Of a stretch of 64,000 bases of DNA, positions 45,297 to 56,180 are shown in pieces. The translations under genes and the position numbers were made by a program. The first letter of the stretch is position 1. The number at the start of each line of letters is the position of its first letter. The DNA comes from Inia geoffrensis. Taxonomy: Eukaryota; Chordata; Mammalia; Artiodactyla; Iniidae. A model generated the notes under the pieces. That model saw only the letters and a program-made list of their open reading frames with translations. It had not been told where the DNA came from and ran no database searches. The stretch lies in assembly GCA_036417435.1 (NCBI GenBank), contig CM070910.1, positions 71,718,784 through 71,782,783 of the forward strand, in the 5' to 3' direction.

Positions 45297-45311
45297 AGCG
45301 CCACCTACTGG
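45297..45311 (-). promoter_or_regulatory. Match to CTCF core motif
   Basis: AGCGCCACCTACTGG fits every position of the reverse complement of the CTCF core consensus (CCASYAGRKGGCRSY). CTCF is the zinc-finger protein that marks chromatin loop boundaries. The site is outside any recognised repeat, in a short GC-richer block (45225-45320). Binding itself cannot be seen from sequence. Confidence 0.6.
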
Positions 45312-45329
45312 TAATGACTAGAGTCTTTG

Positions 45330-45525
45330 GAATCCAATAGATGGGTTCCCATCCTTTTAAACATTAGCTGTTACCCTGGGAAGTTCATGACTCTCCAAGT
45401 CTGAGTTTCTAAAGGGATCAAATAGAGAAAATAATAGAAATAATAAAAAATAAACATCAGGTTGTGTGAGGATTAAATTAGATGGCACATGTAAAGCCCT
45501 TTGTGCATTTTAGCAATACCCCCTC
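45330..45525 (+). mobile_element. MIR SINE fragment
   Basis: MIR plus-strand order: 'gttaccctgggaagttcatg', 'ccaagtctgagtttctaaag', 'gtgtgaggattaaattagat', 'tgtaaagccctttgtgca'. Confidence 0.55.
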
Positions 45526-46469
45526 GCACACACACAAAATTATGATTATGTTCAGGATCTATAAAATCCTAGAAGAGAGGGGCTCTGTTTCTGTCATGTT
45601 GGACAATGTTGAGCAAAACATCTCTTGGGTACTTTATTATGCCTTTGTTTTACTGTAATGATGAAAATTCTGTTGCCATATTCCCTCATTAACCCACTAC
45701 TTCAACTTCATTAAAAGTATAATCTTTCCAATAAATTCTTTTTTTTTGCACCTCCACGATTTCACCCCATTCTCTCACTTACAACACCATTTTCTTTCCC
45801 AAAGGTTCTGGGAACCAGCAAGTCACACAATGGTTTTCTAGTTAGCACCCATTGTGTTAATGGTCACCTGGCTTTAGCATCTGTTACCTTGTCCATCGCC
45901 AGGACTGATGGGGCTGCTTTGGGTTATCTGTGCCTATACCTCCTTACTTTATCACCTGGTGGGCTCCTTTCCAGAAGTCACACCTTCAGCCAAAGAGACC
46001 AAGGGTTCCTGGGAGACAAGAAGCATCCTTGATTCTAGGGTGTGGGAAGGAGCATAACCATATATGGCCCTTGCCCATAAGTAGGGAAAGCACTGGAATT
46101 TCACACAGCTGGGTGCCTACCATTACAGCCATGTCACAGGTCACATCCTTGGCACATGATTGGATCTGCAGGCCCTAACAGACTCAGAATTTCTGCTCTA
46201 ATTTACTGAGAAGCCACTCTTCTAACTGGTTGTGGGTATATATCACTACCTGCCTTATTTCCCCCACAAGCTCTATGTTCATCTGAATCTTTTCATTGGC
46301 TCTTGCTCTACCATATGCTGGCCACTCTTTACTCCAGCAGAAGAGTTGTCCCCCGGATCATCTCCTAGAAAAAAAGGCTTTAACTTTTAAAACCTTCATT
46401 AGTTGAACACAGAACATTTCAAAGAGTCTTGAGAATATTTTAGAAGAAAAATCCCATGGGTGCTCACAG
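45526..46469. other. Unique non-coding DNA, no gene seen
   Basis: No repeat or gene recognised. Confidence 0.45.
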
Positions 46470-46580
46470 CAGAATGCAGTAGTGGAAGAGGCACAAATTT
46501 GGAGTCTTATAAACTCTGTGAGATCTGCACCTATTCCATCACCTGTGAAAGGAAGGTTAGCATACTTAGGGTGCAGGGAG
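46470..46580 (+). mobile_element. Possible MIR fragment
   Basis: Weak MIR plus-strand order around 'gaggcacaaatttggagtct' and 'tccatcacctgtgaaagga'. Confidence 0.3.
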
Positions 46581-46954
46581 TGAAACAATGCAAGTATGTA
46601 AAATACCTGCTGTTGTCTGTGAGACCTTCATTAGGACCCAATTAGTTTTCCACACCTCCTCCCTGCCTGCTGTACATCTCCCCTCGGAGTTACAGTCTAG
46701 CAAGTGGAAAGACAGTAATACATGTCAAGCATCTCCCTGGAACATATATTCTTGGCCCAGAGATCAAGTTTACCTGTATATGCCAGGATGAGGAAGCTGT
46801 CAGCACTTGAAACAAAGATAATATGGGTTCATTCTCCTGAAGCAAATTCCAGCTAAGCCGAAACATTACACCATGACTGTCTTCTTGAGAAAGGTGTTCT
46901 TCTCTTCTTTGTAGGTCTGATAAATGAGTAAATTCTGAACATTTTTAACCATTT

Positions 46955-47018
46955 TGAAAATTCGAGTATAGCTGATTTACAATGTTGTGTTAGTTTCAGA
47001 TATACAGCAAAGTGATTC

Positions 47019-47068
<50 letters not shown>

Positions 47069-47705
47069 TTCTTCAAATTCTTTTCCATTACAGGTTATTA
47101 AAAAATATTGAATATAGTTCCCTGTGCTATACAGTAGGACCTTGCTGTTTATTTTATATATAGTAGTGTGTATATGTTAATCCTAACCGCTTAATTTATC
47201 TCTGGTCCCCACACCCCTGCCCCGCTATCCCCTTTTGTAAGAATAAATTGCTTTTCTATGTCTGTGAGTCTATTTCTGTTTTGTAAATAAGTTCCTTTAA
47301 TCATTCTTTTTTTAGATTCCACATATAAGTGATATCATATGGTATTTGCCTTTCTCTTTCTGACTTACTTCACTTAATATGATAATCTCTAGGTCTATCC
47401 ATGTTGCTGCAAATGGCATTATTTCATTCTTGTTATGGCTAAGTAATATTCCATTGTATATATGTACCACATCTTCATTATACATTCATCTGTCGATGGA
47501 CATTTAGTTTCCATGTCTTGATTATTGTAAACAGTGCTACTATAAACATTGGGGTACATGTATCTTTTCAAGTTAGAGTTTTCTCTGGATATAGGCCCAG
47601 GAGTGGGAATACAGGATCATATGGTAGCTCTATTTTTAGTTTTTTAAGTAACCTCCATACGGTTCTCTATAGTGGCTGCACCAATTTACATTCCCACCAA
47701 CAGTA
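46955..47705 (-). mobile_element. L1 LINE 3' end, older copy
   Basis: The minus strand carries L1 3' UTR and the end of a decayed ORF2. Reading the plus strand: 'gattcag' before an AT tract, 'tgtgctatacagtaggacct', 'gacttacttcacttaatatg', 'attccattgtatatatgtac', then 'cattcccaccaacagtat'. The ORF2 frame is broken. No flanking duplication found. Confidence 0.88.
47021..47067 (+). repeat. AT dinucleotide tract in L1 3' UTR
   Basis: About 23 AT units without interruption, grown from the short TA-rich site normally present in this part of the L1 3' UTR. Confidence 0.92.
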
Positions 47706-47835
47706 TAGGACTGAGCATAAGATGAGTTGAAATAGACTTATGAGGAATTGCAAGGAACTTCAAGCACAGCATTAGTGTGTCAGAAGATGGCAGAATAACT
47801 GAGGGGTGCACTTCATCCCAAGGATTGTAGATGGC

Positions 47836-48163
47836 TTCTTCTCTTTTCTGACTGTTATAACAAAGCACCATAGGCTGGACTGGCTTTTAAACAACAGAAA
47901 TTTATTTCTCACAGCTCTGGAATCTGAAAGTTCAAGATCAGGGTGCCAGACTACTGACTTCTTTTTGTATCTTCACACAGCAGAAAGAGAGTGAGCTACC
48001 TGTTTGGCCACTTCTTATAAGGGCACTTATCCCATTCGCAAGGGTTCCACTCTTATGACCTATTACCTCCCAAAAGCCTCGCCTCCAAATGCCATCATGT
48101 TGGGATTAACATTTCAACATATGAATTTTGAAAAGGGGGGACACCAGTCTTCAGTCCATTGCA
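47836..48163 (-). mobile_element. MLT1-type LTR (ERVL-MaLR)
   Basis: Very typical MaLR sequence on the minus strand: complement phrases 'aaacaacagaaatttatttc', 'tcacagctctggaatctgaa', 'cttataagggcacttatccc', 'tatgacctattacctccc' and 'caacatatgaattttgaaaa'. Confidence 0.85.
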
Positions 48164-48531
48164 GGTTGGGTTCCTTTCCTCTCTCTTGTGCTTTCACCTT
48201 TATCCTCTGATGCTGCATCCATGTGGTCCTCACTTTGTGAAAGCATATGACAGGTTTGGGTTCTAATTTTATGCCATACAGCTTGCCTCACACCTTGGTT
48301 TTTTTTTTGTTGGCATCTAAAAATGGCTTATTATTATTATTACCCTCTCTTTTCATGCCCCCAAATGGGCTCATTTTATCCTTAGTAAATATCTCACCCT
48401 GAGCACCTTTCCCACAAAGCCAAACTCTGAATGCCGCATATTAACAGTATCACAGCATCTTTCTCTTCTACTTGGTTTGGCTTGATGGTCAGAAGAGATG
48501 ACTTTATGGAAGGTAAGGGGGCTTTTTGTAT
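48164..48531. other. Non-coding DNA between repeats
   Basis: Includes a T run near 48301 and an ATT repeat near 48330; nothing else recognised. Confidence 0.45.
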
Positions 48532-48548
48532 AAAAACTTGCAGTGTGT

Positions 48549-48754
48549 GGGCTTCCCTGGTGGCGCAGTGGTTGGGAGTCCGCCTGCCAATGCAGGGGAC
48601 ACAGCTTTGTGCCCCGGTCCAGGAGGATCCCACATGCCGCGGAGTGGCTAGGTCTGTGAGCCGTGGTCGCTGAGCCTGCGCGTCCAGAGTCTGTGCTCTG
48701 CAATGGGAGAGGCCACAGCAGTGGGAAGTCCGTGTACAACAACAACAACAACAA
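48549..48754 (+). mobile_element. CHR-2-type SINE, full length
   Basis: Starts 'gggcttccctggtggcgcag' and has an AAC-repeat tail. An exact 17-bp TSD, AAAAACTTGCAGTGTGT, lies at 48532-48548 and 48755-48771. Confidence 0.96.
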
Positions 48755-48771
48755 AAAAACTTGCAGTGTGT

Positions 48772-51378
48772 TTCTCTCTGTCACTGTCTCATTTCTCTCT
48801 AGTTATGGATGTTCATGGTGATTGACAGTTCTGCAAACTCTTGCTTTGTGCCAAACTTGCTCCTGGCTCTCTAGAAGTCTCAGATGGGAGAAACAATCAA
48901 CTTCTCATAGGTGTATCTGAACACTTCACCCTGTGGCCTAGAATTTCTATATTTAAAAAAGAGCAAACTTTTTAAAAATGAAATTGGATTACAAACTCAA
49001 AATATCGTCCTCTAGTGGTAACCTGTACTATTCCTTGATACCCACAGATAACACTCAAATGGGTTTCCCTGTAAGTTAAATATATTAGGTTTAATATACT
49101 TAAATATATAGTGCAGACCTTTAGGTTCTGGAAGGAAAAAACTTATGGTTCTTGGCAATTGTTCTTTTTCTTTCTCTGCAAAAATGACTGTGGAACCATT
49201 GTTGGATTCCTTAGTCTTAGAGACATACATATGCTAAGTTTATAATCTCATGATTTCTCCATATAACATGCGATTCATTTTAGAACCTTAGCTCTGAATG
49301 CATGCTTCTGTGAATTAAAATGCCAAACTATTAATCAGCTTTTATGATCAAGAGAAAAACAAATAGATTATTATTACATTTTTAACAATATATTAAAAGT
49401 AAAAGATGATCTTGTAGACTCTGTGGTCTGGTCTCAGCCAATGCAATCATGCCAGGAGTTCCCTGTAAAAGTAATTAGGGAGGTTGAAAAAGTGAGCGCT
49501 TCCCAGATGTGATCTTACCAGTGCCCTTAATATATGACATCAATGAGTTAAATGAGGAAACTACCAGAGGCTGAACAGCTAGGTTTTAAGTTTCAGATGA
49601 AGTTTTTGCTTGTGCTCACCTCAGGAAATGAATATTGCATTCATAAATTGTCGTTCTTATCCAGGAGATGAACCATAGCAGTTTCATTTAGCCCTAGAGT
49701 ATTAAATTTCTCTAACACTTTGCCACATTAGACTATGTTTTCCAACTGAATGTGATGATGCAGTATTGGAAGGAAAAAATCGTTAGCCAAGTGACATTCC
49801 ATAAAAAGCCATAAAAGTTTATGATGCCCATAGTAGGATAATTGCCACGAGAGGAATTGAATACTTCCTTATGGGTAATATTTGATAAGAAATGGCATGT
49901 ATAACAATCATAACATTTCAATCGATCAATGACGGCTACTTCAGAATGCATTTATTTTACTGTTTCCACGATGGACTTTACAGTGCCTGAATTGTTTCTA
50001 CTCCATTAGATAGATGAAAAAAAGGACCATATTCCTTTTCCTCCTGCATTTATTTTCTATCGTAATCATTTGTCTGTGCATTTTTATCCTCCCCCCAGCG
50101 ACTAGACTGTTTCGCCACAAGTTGTTGACAAATGATTTGTTGAAAGCCGAAGCTAGTAGTCAGCAATGTTTTCTTTTTCTTCTTGAGTCGGCATTCTTCT
50201 GCCTCAAGTCCTTTTGTAATATTAATTAAATAATTCACAGACAGTGTCCTTTCTCCCAGTTTCCAGATACTCTAAACCTCACACCTGTTTTTCTTTGGGT
50301 TTGTGCTCTCTCAGCTTATAAATCTTCCCATATTTCCCAGTATAGTTTCTTCTGAAATGACACTTTTCTCCCCACAGCACAAACTTTGACCCAACTGTTT
50401 TCAATAGTGGCAGTCAAGCCTGAAGCTGTCAATCAAAGAACAGCTTATCAGTCTGAGCTTTTCCTTTTTAAGCTTTTACTCAGTGACTTTTGAGACCCGT
50501 CAACACCCAGTTGATTTTAGCCCTAACAATAAAGTCACACTCTGTCTCCCACATAGAAGCTTGAAGATTAAATTCTGATGTCATATACGTCATATTTACA
50601 TAGTTAAAACTCATAACGAGCAACCCACAGGCAATAGGATGTAATAACCGTGCAACAGAGCCATTTCCTGTCCCCCTTTTTTCTCTCACTCTATGTTTTG
50701 TGCAGTTTATTGGATGTGAATGTTATGAAAATGAAAATCGTCTGGGAGAAACCTGCTGGCCAGGTCTGAGGTTTAGAAGAATTCCACTGGACAAGTACAT
50801 TGAGCTGTAAAGGTGTGGCCACCTCTTACATTATAAAACAGAAACCCTTTCAACATTCTTTCATTTCCAGGAAGAGGAGAGATGGGAGGCCACCATTACA
50901 GGCTCGAACAGCAGACTTTTAACAGCTTTAATTCTTCTACTATTAAAGGAAAGCAACCAACTTAGAGTCAAAAACTGTGAAACACCAGGAGTTTTACAGT
51001 TTTCATTTTCAAACACAAAGCACCTCCTTCAAATGCCCTGCGAGGTGAACTTCCACCGTGGATGAGCTGTCACGGTGAAATCCGCCCTGGCACTTGAAAT
51101 GGCTGATTTAGAGGAGTTAAGCATTTTCCTGGCAATCACTTTAGGGCGAGAAATGTGCGTATCATGTTAAAGTGGGAAAATGAAAGACACTGTCCCTAAC
51201 TGAAGTCTCTATCCCATCAAAAGATTAGGCTCCAAGTAAAAATACTGACAAGAAAATAAGGCTTTAATGGAAGCATATGATAAACCATGATGTGGACACT
51301 TTTTGTAGTTTCATTATTTAAAGAGAAGCAGAATGAAATCATTCTCTTAATAGTGTTACTTTGGAAAAACTTCTGTCT
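48772..51378. other. Unique non-coding DNA, no gene seen
   Basis: About 2.6 kb with no recognised repeat. The part 50700-51240 is repeat-poor and could be conserved, by inference only. Open frames are 72 codons or fewer. Confidence 0.5.
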
Positions 51379-51390
51379 AAATAAAGCCTA

Positions 51391-51584
51391 GGGAGTTCCC
51401 TGGCAGGCCAGTGGTTAAGACTTTGTCTTCCAATGCAGGGGGTGCAGGTTCAATCCCTGGTCAGGGAGCTAAGATCCCACATGCCTCGGAGCCAAGAAAA
51501 ACAAAACATAAAGCAGCAGCAATGGTGTAACAAATTCAATAAAGACTTTAAAAATGGTCCACATCAAAAAATAAATAAATAAAC
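51391..51584 (+). mobile_element. tRNA-type CHR SINE with extended 3' region
   Basis: Starts 'gggagttccctggcaggcca', B-box-like 'ggttcaatccc', then the 3' phrase 'caaattcaataaagacttta' and 'aatggtccacatc' before the A-rich tail. An exact 12-bp TSD, AAATAAAGCCTA, lies at 51379-51390 and 51585-51596. Confidence 0.93.
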
Positions 51585-51596
51585 AAATAAAGCCTA

Positions 51597-52384
51597 AAAT
51601 ACCATTTTGAAATAAGGTCTTATTTCTTCCGGGGCTGATCTTTCTTACCAGTCATGTGAAAAGATGTACACTGAAACTTAACAGTCAGATTTGACCAATA
51701 TGTTAGAACGCATCTGCCTTGACTTTCTGTAATACATGAAAAGCACAGTCATATTCCTCATATGAAATAATATTAAGAAAAATTCAATGGAATTAATATT
51801 CTCTCATGGCTATAATTCTATCTGAAAACAAACAGAGAAAAGGACTATAACAGCATTTTCCATAGAGTTCCAAATCCCATAGCCTCCATACAAAAACTAG
51901 GTTCTTTCAATAGTTTTTTCTTGCTCAAATTATGTACGAAGCTAATTTTTAGACTCTCAGGTATTGTTTCAGCAAATAAAATAGAATTCCTAGAAGTACA
52001 TAAGTCTTTTGTAAGTTCCCAGAAATAGAAATAGTTTTTTTGTCAGTAAAAGATGTATTTACACACTTCCCCATCCCCTCTGTCTCATGCACACACATGC
52101 AGCACATGTCTATACCACATAGTCATGGAATGACTGAGAAAACTCAGGAGAGGACTCCTGTATCCGGACCTAAGTGTTTTCTCCTCCCTGGCCCACCCCT
52201 AGGCCCAAGGTTTGCTAACAGAATCCATCTCTCCTTGTTAGGCATTTTGCCTTTAATAATTCTCAGTTCAAAAGAAAATACTCCTAAAGTAGCAGTTTGT
52301 GGAGCCCCTGAACAGCCCCCCACACCCTAAAGACCTAACACACTGGGCTCATGTTGGTTGCTGGTGCCATTGAGAAAGAGTTTA
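51597..52384. other. Unique non-coding DNA
   Basis: No gene or repeat recognised. Confidence 0.45.
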
Positions 52385-52470
52385 CATTTCATTGGAGAAA
52401 TAGTCATCGCACACCCTTGAGTGTGCTGTTTTAGGCACTGTGGGGAATGCTGGGATGACATTCTCTTACC
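52385..52470 (-). mobile_element. Possible L2 fragment
   Basis: Phrases 'gtgctgttttaggcactgtg' and 'gggaatgctgggatgacat' resemble L2 minus-strand sequence; short. Confidence 0.35.
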
Positions 52471-53599
52471 TTCTGGGAAGCAAAACACAGGTAGATGCTG
52501 TCAAGGAGAAGGAGAGAGAGAGAAGGGAAGTTTACAGTACAAGGGTCAGAGGAAGAGAAGCCAAGAAGGGAATCAAAACGGGAAACCAGAAAATGCCGAA
52601 AGCATATTTCCTCTTTTACAGTTTCGTGTAGTGTAACCAAAGAGGTAAAACATTGCAATAATTTGTCACGTCTGTATTCTAGGTCCCCTTTTGCAGGCCA
52701 GAGAGACTTTCAGAATAAGAAAAAAATCAGTTGTGCCCGTGAATTTTTTAATTGCAAAATATCTGACATTTTAACTCAACTATTTGTCTACATGAGTAAA
52801 AGAATACTATTAAGGATTCTATAGAATCGTAAACATTTGCATAAGGTTTTATGAAACTTCAGTTATTAATAAAATTGCTATGGAAGCATGAAACCAAGAC
52901 ATACCTCCGTATGAAAAAACATAACCCCTTTGTCTCTGCCTGATTCTTCCACTTGTGTGTGAAAGTAAACTATCGCTGGAAGAAGTGCAAAACAGCTTCT
53001 AGAACTGTAAACCCTGTTGAGGGTAAGACACTTAGAAAAAGGGTGATTGGTCAAAGATTACTGGTCTCTTTCAACTGGTATCAAACGTAAGGGCTAGATT
53101 CAACTCCTGGAGTCTTCGATAGCAATTACAGATGGAATGACTTTCAAACAATTTGGAGTTTGTGTTTAATTCAGAACAGCACGTGACATCTTGGACAGAT
53201 ACCAATATGCTCATGAAATTTCAAACGGAGTTGGAAATCTCATGAAATAAGTCAAAGATATCACCCTTTATGAGGTATGACTGACTATAAAGTAATAGAA
53301 CTGCTTTTGAAACCAACATTGCAGAACCTACACGTGCACGTTGAGTGTTGCCCCTTTAAAAACAATCATGTGGGAGTCTCTGCATCCATTCAGTTGTTGA
53401 TGTCAGAACCTGAGCCACCTTCTTTCCCATCTTCCCTCTGCCTCTTCTTTGGAGTGTAAATTTGAAATCTGAAAATGGATGAAGCTGTGCAGCCTCAGTT
53501 CTCGTGATTAGAGTGAGTAATTAAACTGAGGGCTAGAATTCAATGGGGCCGTAAATAAATGAAACTTGTTAGGAAACGTTGCATTGTAATATGTAATAC
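52471..53599. other. Unique non-coding DNA, no gene seen
   Basis: Overlapping frames of up to 109 codons at 52421-52824 on both strands are not recognisable. Confidence 0.45.
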
Positions 53600-53899
53600 A
53601 AATAGCTAACACTTGCATTCTCACTATGTGCCAGGCTCTGTTCTAAGCATTTGACACCCATGATTTGTTTTCATGTTTATTTAAAAAAAATTTTATTGAT
53701 GACACCTATGATTTTATAGCATGCCCACACTAATCCCATGATACAGGTCATACCATCACCATTTTAAAGTGATGGAAACTGAAGCACAGAGAGGGAAAAA
53801 AAAAGCCCAAGCCCACACAGCTAGTAAGTGGCAGAGTCAAGGATTCCAGCCTGGGAACTCAATATCTCCAAAGCCCTTGCTTTTAAGCACCATGCTCTA
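53600..53899 (-). mobile_element. MIR SINE, near full length
   Basis: MIR minus-strand order is complete: 'ctatgtgccaggctctgttc', 'gatggaaactgaagcacaga', 'cccacacagctagtaagtgg', 'ccaaagcccttgctttt'. An AT-rich stretch near 53665-53730 is unlike MIR and may be an insertion or divergence. Its 5' end (right side) is cut by the transposons that follow. Confidence 0.82.
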
Positions 53900-53902
53900 C
53901 AG

Positions 53903-54124
53903 CAGCGGTCCCTGACCTTTTTTGGCACCAAGGACCGGTTTCGTGGAAGACAATTTTTCCACGGACAGGGGTAGGCGGGCGGTTCAGGCAGTAATGCCAG
54001 CAATGGGGGGCTGGGGAGCGGCAGATGAAGCTTCGCTTGCTTGCCCACCACTCACCTCCTGCTGTACAGCCTGGGTCTCAACAGGCCGGTACTGGTCCAC
54101 GGCCCAGGGGACTGGAGACCCCTG
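53903..54124 (+). mobile_element. hAT-type non-autonomous DNA transposon
   Basis: Inverted ends CAGCGGTCCCTGACC and, at the other side, the complement of CAGGGGTCTCCAGTCC. The 8-bp flanks CTCTACAG (53895-53902) and CTCTACGG (54125-54132) match at seven positions, as expected for hAT insertion. It has no transposase. Internal phrases 'aaggaccggtttcgtggaag' and 'actggtccacggcccagg' belong to a known mammalian repeat whose name I do not assign. Confidence 0.75.
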
Positions 54125-54129
54125 CTCTA

Positions 54130-54280
54130 CGGTCTTCCCTCAGTATCCGAGGGGGATTGGTCCCAGGGGTCCCCGCAGATACCAAAATTCACAGATGCTC
54201 AAGTCCCTTATATAAGATGGCATAGGACAGTCCGCTCTTTCTATCTGTGGATGTGAACTCTACGGATAAGAAGGCAAATG
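54130..54280 (+). mobile_element. MER2-like Tigger (TcMar) element, internally deleted
   Basis: Contains 'ccctcagtatccgagggggattgg' type start (54136 on), 'gataccaaaattcacagatg' and 'agtcccttatataagatggc', then jumps to the opposite end 'ctctacggataagaaggc'. TA dinucleotides at 54128-54129 and 54281-54282 fit the TA target of this superfamily. Confidence 0.7.
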
Positions 54281-54282
54281 TA

Positions 54283-54794
54283 TTAACTCCAGGAGTGGTA
54301 CTAAAGAGAAGTCCTGATTGAGGTCTGGTGCAGTGCCATGGGCTGTTGGACTTATTAAGAACATTTCCTCATTATCAACTCTAAACATTCATGATGTAAT
54401 AATGTGCAGTTATTCCTCGGCTTGTGTTTGAATGTTTCTGGCCAGCTTGCAGGATCCTATCACACAACGAGTGACTGCGCCTCACTGACCTCCCGCAAGT
54501 CCATTTCAGTACAACTCCGTGTCAATTGTGGAGAAAAGTTTACACCGTGATGCCCTCTGAATTGGGGGATCTGAAAATTCTCAAGATACAGTGTTTGCAA
54601 ATGCCAGACTCTCTTACAGGTATAAACTTCTGTAATGGCTACTTTCAAGGACGGCACTGACTCGGATGTCATAAATTCAGGGTGCTTGGAAATATTCAAG
54701 AGAATGAGGGATCCTGGCACCGGCAAGCACGTTTGTTAGGTGCCTCAGGTCTTAGGCTAGGCGAGCAGCGGAACAGTATGATATGCCAGTGGGA
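54283..54794. other. Unique non-coding DNA
   Basis: No gene or repeat recognised. Confidence 0.45.
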
Positions 54795-54965
54795 CTGCAG
54801 ACTTCGTAATCAACCAGACCTAGGCAGAGATCTAGAATTTTCCACGTATCAGATATGTGACTCCGGGTAACTTGGTTAACTTCTCTCAGCCTCAGTTTCT
54901 GGGAGCATTGGGCGCCAATGCTCACAGGTGTGAGGATTAAATAAAATACAATCAGTCTAATTTTG
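54795..54965 (+). mobile_element. MIR SINE fragment
   Basis: MIR plus-strand order: 'agatatgtgactccgggtaa', 'acttctctcagcctcagttt', 'gtgtgaggattaaataaaat'. Confidence 0.65.
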
Positions 54966-56064
54966 CATGGCACAATCTGTAGCAATACACCTTCCATGAA
55001 TAATGTTTTCTGCCTTTTTCAGGACTATACTTGGACTCTCCAACTGAAAACAAATTACCCTCCAAATCACTGACTCCGCTTTCTGAGTGTTTAGGACTGT
55101 CATTGCCGTACTATAATTTAGAGGCATCGGGGAAGGTTATTTTTACTGGTCTTGTTCGATTCACCCCTGCTATTTTATTTGTCTTGAGTTTAGTGCCTGC
55201 TGCAGGCACCAACTGGGTTCCAACTGATAGAGACAGCACGTGGGGGGGAGGAGAGGCTGACAAAGGGCTTGCAGCTGTTGAGAGAGCAAATGGATTAGGC
55301 AGCCAAGTCCAGAAGCATCTGGTAAAACTGACACTTTTTTTTCACAATATTGACGCTTCTATCATAAATGATAATTCCCAGCTTTCTTTTAACCATATTT
55401 GGAGAGAGTTTTGTTTTTCTTTGGTTTTGTGTTTTTTTTTTTAGTGGTGGGAGTGAGGGTGGTGCAAAGATAGGGGTAGTTCTCTGATTATCCCCTTCTT
55501 CAGAGGAAGAGCCTTTCTCTGGGCACAGTAGAGATCAAGGAAGTCGTGTGTGTGTCTGTGTGTCTGTGTCTGTAGCACAGAGAGGGCATGAGGGGAGACA
55601 GGGGCCTGGGGAGGCTGGGAAAGCTCACTAGGGTGAATCTTGGGGAGAACAACAGAAATTTTACTAGTGAGAGGTTTGCATCAAGATTATCAATCAGATA
55701 TCATGACTCATCAAACATCATCAACAGATGTCCTAGGATGTCCCTGAATTTGCACTGTCAAACGTTGCCTGGTTCTCCTTTCCTCATATACACCAAGTAC
55801 CACCTTGGCCTTGTGGAGTGATTCCAGGTAGAGAGACATGGAAGGAAGTGGTGCCTCCAACAAGGATCATCCCACTTCTAAAGATCCCTTAGGAGGTGTT
55901 TACAGGGACAACAGAGGGGTGATCTTGTCCACCCCAAAGATACCCAAAGGTTCAAAACCCAGGACCATCTGAAAGCAAAGCAAGACTTAGGCCCGGCCCA
56001 GGATTTACCTGGTCTAATGATGCTCCCCATTCCAGAAATAGCCCAGTGATGGCTTACTATTGCT
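54966..56064. other. Unique non-coding DNA, no gene seen
   Basis: A 137-codon frame (55031-55444) has no recognisable family and ends in a T run. A TG-rich stretch lies at 55545-55575. Confidence 0.45.
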
Positions 56065-56180
56065 CACAATAATTCATTCAGTAAACATTTACTAAACACC
56101 TGTGGTCTGCTATTAGTGTGGTTAGAAATTAGGAAATAATCACAAAACAAACAAATACCTCTGCCCTCCTGGAGGTGCTG
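56065..56180 (-). mobile_element. L2 LINE 3' fragment
   Basis: L2 minus-strand order: 'attcattcagtaaacattta', 'ctaaacacctgtggtctgct', 'tctgccctcctggaggtgct'. L2-like AAATAAA-rich DNA continues near 56645-56720. Confidence 0.6.

Noticed and set aside
48371..48784. 137-codon minus-strand frame
   Set aside because: Most of it is the reverse translation of the CHR-2 SINE at 48549-48754.
49004..49018. Second CTCF-like motif, same orientation as the one at 45.3 kb
   Set aside because: Two of fifteen core positions disagree, including a strongly preferred C.
55031..55444. 137-codon plus-strand open frame
   Set aside because: No recognisable domain, runs into a T stretch, and no splice or promoter context supports it.
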